Part shown: positions 5,402-5,745 of the stretch, piece by piece
Layout: the number at the start of each line of letters is the position of its first letter
Numbering within the stretch: the stretch's first letter is position 1
From: Actinosomnolentus pattersoniae (SeqCode)
GTDB lineage: Bacteria; Actinomycetota; UBA4738
Direction of reading: 5' to 3'
Assembly: GCA_013817655.1 (NCBI GenBank)
Contig: JACDCJ010000127.1
Location: forward strand, 1-5,745
DNA: 5,745 bases
Translations under genes and position numbers: made by a program
Notes under the pieces: model-generated
Told to the model about the DNA's origin: nothing
The model's input: only the letters and a program-made list of their open reading frames with translations
Databases searched by the model: none

Positions 5402-5416
5402 GATACGCTCTGTATC
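5402..5416. promoter_or_regulatory. Inverted repeat, candidate TetR operator in the divergent intergenic region
   Basis: GATAC at 5402-5406 and GTATC at 5412-5416 form a perfect 5-base-arm inverted repeat with a 5-base centre, in the 62 bases between the membrane-protein gene and the TetR gene. It overlaps the likely TetR -10 and lies 15 bases upstream of the opposing GTG. Size, symmetry and place fit a TetR operator giving autoregulation and perhaps control of the divergent genes. Confidence 0.55.
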
Positions 5417-5418
5417 AT
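5413..5418 (+). promoter_or_regulatory. Candidate -10 box of the TetR gene
   Basis: TATCAT matches TATAAT at five of six positions and lies 31 bases before the ATG, giving an expected transcription start near 5425. No recognisable -35 is present at 16-18 bases upstream. It shares bases with the inverted repeat, so a bound repressor would block it. Confidence 0.45.
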
Positions 5419-5449
5419 GATTCGGCGGCGGTGGCCCCGTCAAGCCTGA

Positions 5450-5745
5450 ATGAGCCCGCGGCCCTACCGCCTCGGCCAGCGCGCCGAGACCACCGAACGC
5501 AACCGCCACCGGATCCTCGAGGCCGCCTACGAGCTCATCGCCGAGGCCGGCTTTCATCCCGTGAGCGTGGATGCCGTGGCCGACCGAGCGGGAGTCACCC
5601 GCGTCACCGTGTACCGGCGCTTCGGCTCCAAGCGCGGCCTCTTCGAAGCTGTCAGCTCGCACCGGATGGATCAGGCAAAGCTCGCCCGACTCGACCAGGC
5701 GCGCGCACACCCCGACGTGGTGGAGGCGCTACGAGGCTTCCTTCG
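5450..5745 (+). CDS. TetR-family transcriptional regulator, 3' end outside window
   Basis: Ninety-eight residues of the N-terminal part are visible before the window ends. The sequence has the TetR DNA-binding domain: RNRHRILEAAYELIAEAGF (residues 17 to 35) as helix 1, then SVDAVADRAGVTRVTVYRRF (39-58) as the helix-turn-helix, with the typical recognition-helix end VYRRFGSKRGLFEAV (54-68). The ligand-binding domain is mostly outside the window, so the inducer cannot be inferred. The ATG at 5450 is fixed by an in-frame TGA immediately before it (5447-5449); the Shine-Dalgarno sequence is weak. The gene is divergent from the membrane-protein/MOSC pair, with an inverted repeat between them. Autoregulation is likely and control of the neighbours plausible. 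Confidence 0.93.
   Translation, partial: MSPRPYRLGQRAETTERNRHRILEAAYELIAEAGFHPVSVDAVADRAGVTRVTVYRRFGSKRGLFEAVSSHRMDQAKLARLDQARAHPDVVEALRGFL

Noticed and set aside
5384..5710. Minus-strand open frame opposite the TetR gene
   Set aside because: It crosses the divergent regulatory region and is antisense to a clear TetR DNA-binding domain.

Overview
This is a GC-rich window with dense coding, GTG starts with weak or absent Shine-Dalgarno sites, one likely leaderless gene and very short intergenic gaps. That pattern fits a high-GC actinobacterium. The protein families suggest an environmental lineage, but I cannot place it more finely. I see no tRNA, rRNA, CRISPR array, insertion sequence or phage gene.

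Layout. (1) Positions 1-2709, plus strand: the 3' part of a gene for an uncharacterised protein made of two tandem copies of one domain, followed after 76 bases by a gene for a metal-dependent amidohydrolase of the amidohydrolase_2 (ACMSD-like TIM-barrel) family. A 10-bp-arm hairpin lies between them. (2) Positions 2710-2840: a regulatory region with a GC-rich hairpin, a TTGACA -35 box and an AT-rich palindromic operator over the -10. (3) Positions 2841-4054, plus strand: a tight three-gene operon coding for a small cupin, a VOC (glyoxalase-fold) protein and an MmcQ/YjbR-family protein. The last gene carries an apparent one-base deletion near its 3' end. (4) Positions 4058-5387, minus strand: a MOSC-domain protein (mARC/YcbX-like) and, upstream of it, a four-helix membrane protein whose layout recalls hydroxylaminobenzene mutase and styrene oxide isomerase. 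(5) Positions 5388-5449: a divergent intergenic region with an inverted repeat. (6) Positions 5450 to the window end, plus strand: the N-terminal half of a TetR-family repressor.

How the parts may work together. The duplicated-domain protein and the amidohydrolase are probably co-expressed and may share a catabolic substrate, which I cannot name. The cupin/VOC/MmcQ operon looks like a repressor-controlled accessory or detoxification unit, but its regulator is not in the window. The TetR gene is divergent from the membrane protein/MOSC pair and a candidate TetR operator lies between them, so TetR probably controls itself and perhaps that pair. MOSC proteins of the mARC/YcbX type reduce N-hydroxylated compounds, and the membrane protein resembles an enzyme family acting on aryl-hydroxylamines. 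A small N-hydroxy-compound (or epoxide) detoxification module is therefore a possible but unproven reading.

The observations most worth following are the tandem domain duplication with asymmetric loss of Cys/His residues, the three-half-site GTTAAT operator, the frameshift in the MmcQ gene, and the MOSC/membrane protein/TetR module.
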